7,365 bases of DNA. Origin: Spirochaetota bacterium. Its GTDB lineage: Bacteria > Spirochaetota > UBA4802 > JAFGJZ01. The stretch lies in NCBI GenBank assembly GCA_023396665.1, contig JAEWVL010000311.1, positions 1 to 7,365 of the forward strand. Reading direction: 5' to 3'. Below the pieces are notes generated by a model. That model was not told the DNA's origin and ran no database searches. It saw nothing but the letters and a program-made list of their open reading frames with translations. How positions within the stretch are numbered: position 1 is the stretch's first letter; every line of letters begins with the position of its first letter. Below, piece after piece: positions 5,115 through 7,365 of this stretch. Both the position numbers and the translations under genes were made by a program.

Positions 5115-6308
5115 ATGAAAAATCAGTTGGTGAAATCGCTCGTGATACTGGTATTGATGCTGGGGCTTCTGGTTCCGGTTCAAATCGTAAAGTCGATGGT
5201 TGGTGAGCGCAAATTGCGCCAGCAGGAGGTCTTTGATCAGGTGAGCGCCAGATGGGGAAGCCCTCTTGTATTCGGCGGGCTTTATCTGAGTGCCGATAAA
5301 AAGCGAATGATCGCCGAGACCGCCGATATTAATTGCGAGCTTAAAACTGAAGTACGCCGAAAAGGCATTTTCAAGGTACCCTGCTTCAGTTCGCTGATAA
5401 CGGTCGATGCCGTTTTCAACAACAGTCTGATAAGTGACGAGTACGCGCTGGGCTTGGCGCTTTCGCATAACGGGCAATTGGATATCGAATCTGTGTTTGT
5501 AAACGGAAAAGCTCTCGAAGTGCAGAAAAAAAATATCAATTGCGGCATGTTTCAGCCGAACTATGATTTCGGCAGAATAAAGCCGCAGGGCGATCAGACG
5601 CGCTGCACAGTGCGCTTCAGAATACGGGGCAGTGAACGAATCAGTTTTGCGAATCAGGCCGCCGCAACGCAGATACGGCTGGCCGCGGACTGGGCTGATC
5701 CCAATTTTATCGGGAACCTGCCGGACGAGCGGGAGCTTTCACAAAAGGGGTTTTCAGCGCAGTGGCACGCAGCCAACGGGGATATCTTTCTTTCGGAAAG
5801 CGATCCGGCCAAAAGCGGCGGCGATACTTTTGGTGTTTCTTTTTTCGTGCAGCAGAGCGTCTATCAGCAGACAGATCGCGTGCTGAAATATGCGCTGCTT
5901 TTTATCTTTCTTACCTTTGCACTGTTTTTCATCTTTGAACACGTCTATTCTCTGCGGATACATCCCATGCAGTATCTTATGGTCGGAGCGGCCCTGACGC
6001 TGTTTTATATGCTGCTGTTGGCGCTCTCCGAGCATATTGCCTTTTCACTGTCGTATTTTGCCGCTTCTGCGGCGGTGGTGCTGCTGATCGCTTCTTACTG
6101 CCGTTCGGTGTTGAACGAAAAAGTGCGGGCGCTGCTGATCGGCCTTTTTCTTGCTGTGCTCTATGTTTTTCTTTATATACTTGTACAGATGCAGGAGTTT
6201 TCATTGCTGCTCGGTTCGATCGGCATCTTTGTGCTTCTTGCCTCTGCAATGTACTTTACGCGAAAAATCGACTGGTATGCGCTGCAGCAAGGCCCGGTGT
6301 CGAAATAG
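5115..6308 (+). CDS. creD: CreD, inner-membrane protein of the Cre regulon
   Basis: A 397-residue inner-membrane protein, shorter than E. coli CreD (450). An N-terminal helix (about 7-28) anchors a periplasmic beta-rich domain (about 30-255), followed by a bundle of about five or six helices. Family hallmarks are WADPNFIGNLPDERELSQKG (193-212), FSAQWH (213-218), LRIHPMQYLMVG (280-291), LLLALSEH (300-307) and FTRKIDWYAL (381-390). The biochemical role is unknown; in Gammaproteobacteria creD is the main CreB target and affects envelope and beta-lactam phenotypes. I place the start at ATG 5115, with GGAGG (5103-5107) 7 bases upstream. A longer reading from 5031 lacks such a site and would add a non-family extension. 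The periplasmic domain has four cysteines (74, 90, 143, 164), enough for two disulfides. A strong terminator begins 50 bases after the stop. Confidence 0.94.
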   Translation: MKNQLVKSLVILVLMLGLLVPVQIVKSMVGERKLRQQEVFDQVSARWGSPLVFGGLYLSADKKRMIAETADINCELKTEVRRKGIFKVPCFSSLITVDAVFNNSLISDEYALGLALSHNGQLDIESVFVNGKALEVQKKNINCGMFQPNYDFGRIKPQGDQTRCTVRFRIRGSERISFANQAAATQIRLAADWADPNFIGNLPDERELSQKGFSAQWHAANGDIFLSESDPAKSGGDTFGVSFFVQQSVYQQTDRVLKYALLFIFLTFALFFIFEHVYSLRIHPMQYLMVGAALTLFYMLLLALSEHIAFSLSYFAASAAVVLLIASYCRSVLNEKVRALLIGLFLAVLYVFLYILVQMQEFSLLLGSIGIFVLLASAMYFTRKIDWYALQQGPVSK

Positions 6309-6358
6309 GACCGGATGGAATAGTTATCGCGGTTCCCTGTTTTTGACATTGTTGAACC

Positions 6359-6396
6359 AAAAAAGCCGTCTTCGCCCGCCGCGAGGCGGCTTTTTT
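6359..6396 (+). terminator. Intrinsic terminator of the cre locus
   Basis: AAAAAAGCCG (6359-6368) pairs with CGGCTTTTTT (6387-6396). The stem continues through T6369-G6386 and C6370-G6385 and then a 3-bp inner stem, giving a GC-rich hairpin that ends in TTTTTT. The A-run on the left means it could also work in reverse. It separates creD from the flagellar genes. Confidence 0.85.
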
Positions 6397-6517
6397 GTGT
6401 CGATTTGATGTTCTGTTTCATCGCGTTTGTGATTGCCCCTTATATACCGTCAGCAGCAAGTCGCCTGAGTATAAGCGTTGAGAGCTGTTAATTATTCGCG
6501 ATTCGCATAAAAAAACC

Positions 6518-6545
6518 TAAGCCAAATCGCAAAATCGGCCGAAAA
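6518..6545 (+). promoter_or_regulatory. Candidate sigma-28 (FliA-type) flagellar promoter
   Basis: TAAG (6518-6521) and GCCGAAAA (6538-6545) are 16 bases apart. The FliA consensus is TAAA-N15-GCCGATAA, so there is one mismatch in each element and one extra spacer base. A start near 6552 would leave a leader of about 33 bases carrying the flgN ribosome-binding site. Late flagellar genes such as flgN, flgK and flgL are typical sigma-28 targets. Confidence 0.55.
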
Positions 6546-6584
6546 GAGTAAGGGGACATATTCCTGAGCAAACGGAGGTGCAAA

Positions 6585-7070
6585 ATGGATGCTTTAGCAA
6601 GATTAAATGATATTCTCGCGCGTGAGGCGATTGTTTACACGGAGATCGAGCAACTTGAAGCGCAGAAAACAGGTGCGATTATCGATCGCGACGGTGCACA
6701 GATAGATTCGATAACACGCCGCCAGGATGAGCTGATAAATCATGTCAGCGCGATTGAGAGCGAACGCCAGCGAATGGTCGACACGATTGCCGAAATGTCC
6801 GGTTTGCCGAAAGAATCGCCGCTTTCACAGCTGATCGGTGATGAAGATCCGCTTTCTTTTCACATCAAATCAAACGCAAAAAGTCTTCGTCGTACACTCG
6901 AACGTCTCACTTCCATTCATTTCGGCAACACAAGGCTTATCGAAGACAACCTCGAATTTTTCCGGCTTGTGCTCAGCGGGATAAAAGAGTCGGAAACTTC
7001 AGGCTATGGAAAAGACGGTTCAATTGAGCAGCTTGGCCGCTCGTCAGCCTTTCTCAATATTACGGTGTAA
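6585..7070 (+). CDS. flgN: FlgN-like flagellar export chaperone
   Basis: A 161-residue, mostly helical, acidic cytoplasmic protein. FlgN-family chaperones bind the C-termini of the hook-associated proteins FlgK and FlgL and deliver them to the flagellar type III export apparatus. The N-terminal half (about 1-72) is a long charged helix with heptad-like spacing ([20 protein letters not shown]), then a loop around 73-90 with Pro and Gly. A second helix pair (about 92-135) ends in [13 protein letters not shown], the hydrophobic region typical of the client-binding part. Sequence conservation in this family is low, so the call rests on size, helical pattern and position directly before flgK. The start is fixed by GGAGGTG (6574-6580), 4 bases before the ATG. 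flgK begins 26 bases after the stop, so the two are very likely one operon driven by the sigma-28-like promoter upstream. Confidence 0.85.
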   Translation: MDALARLNDILAREAIVYTEIEQLEAQKTGAIIDRDGAQIDSITRRQDELINHVSAIESERQRMVDTIAEMSGLPKESPLSQLIGDEDPLSFHIKSNAKSLRRTLERLTSIHFGNTRLIEDNLEFFRLVLSGIKESETSGYGKDGSIEQLGRSSAFLNITV

Positions 7071-7096
7071 ATAGCGGCGGAGAAAAGGAGCATGTC

Positions 7097-7365
7097 ATGA
7101 ATTCGACCTTTATGGGACTTGAAATTTCGCGCAGGGGCTTGATGGCGCATCAACAGGCGCTCAACGTCACCGGCCATAATATATCCAACGCCGAGAACAA
7201 GGAATATTCGAGGCAGCGCGTGGTTATCACTTCGGCCGATCCGCTCTATGTGCCGGGGCTCACACGAGGGGAGAATCCCGGGTCGATAGGGCAGGGGGCG
7301 GTTGTCTCGATTGTCGAACGTGTTCGCGATTCGTTTATCGATGACCGCATCATGACCGAGATGAA
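7097..7365 (+). CDS. flgK: FlgK, flagellar hook-associated protein 1, N-terminal part, cut by right window edge
   Basis: The first 89 codons of flgK. FlgK forms the junction between hook and filament and is secreted by the flagellar type III system with FlgN as chaperone. The start [20 protein letters not shown], then [17 protein letters not shown], is the conserved D0 coiled-coil region shared by hook and rod proteins, including the ANxxTxGYSRQ-like stretch. [20 protein letters not shown] and [12 protein letters not shown] follow the spirochaetal FlgK pattern; the latter is the best taxonomic marker in the window. The ATG at 7097 follows AAAAGGAG (7083-7090) by 6 bases; an ATG at 7092 reaches a stop after two codons. 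The gene continues beyond the window. Confidence 0.95.
   Translation, partial: MNSTFMGLEISRRGLMAHQQALNVTGHNISNAENKEYSRQRVVITSADPLYVPGLTRGENPGSIGQGAVVSIVERVRDSFIDDRIMTEM

Overview
The window most likely comes from a spirochaete of moderate GC content. The evidence is the incomplete flgK at the right edge, whose N-terminus follows the spirochaetal FlgK pattern (STFxGLEIxxRGL, then DPLYxPxLxR and ERVRDxFIDDRI). A small lipoprotein gene also has a loose lipobox with Asn before the Cys, as spirochaetal lipoproteins allow. The assignment rests on remembered family patterns, not on a search.

Layout. 1-204 (-) is the N-terminal third or so of a short-chain dehydrogenase/reductase that runs off the left edge. 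205-760 has no normal-sized gene. It holds back-to-back promoter-like signals and, at 331-551, a dense cluster of perfect inverted repeats with overlapping, mutually exclusive pairings. 761-1138 (+) is a short cysteine-rich lipoprotein of unknown function, followed by a hairpin that can serve as a terminator in both directions. 1279-1998 (-) is a YcdX-type PHP phosphatase with a full metal-ligand set, and 2120-2635 (-) is an unrecognised basic 171-residue protein.

2828-6308 (+) is a Cre system: response regulator creB, sensor kinase creC (4-base overlap) and inner-membrane protein creD. The 173-base creC-creD gap contains four TTTCA(T/C) half-sites spaced by exactly 11 bases. This is the same spacing as the E. 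coli CreB operator (TTCAC-N6-TTCAC), but doubled. CreC would sense an envelope or metabolic signal and phosphorylate CreB, which would bind this array and switch on creD. No creA is present.

A strong terminator (6359-6396) closes the cre locus. A flagellar operon then starts with a sigma-28-like promoter (6518-6545), the chaperone gene flgN (6585-7070) and its client gene flgK (7097 to the right edge).

The most notable observations are the four-copy CreB-type operator array, the unexplained palindrome cluster at 331-551, and the AT-rich stretch carrying the lipoprotein gene.
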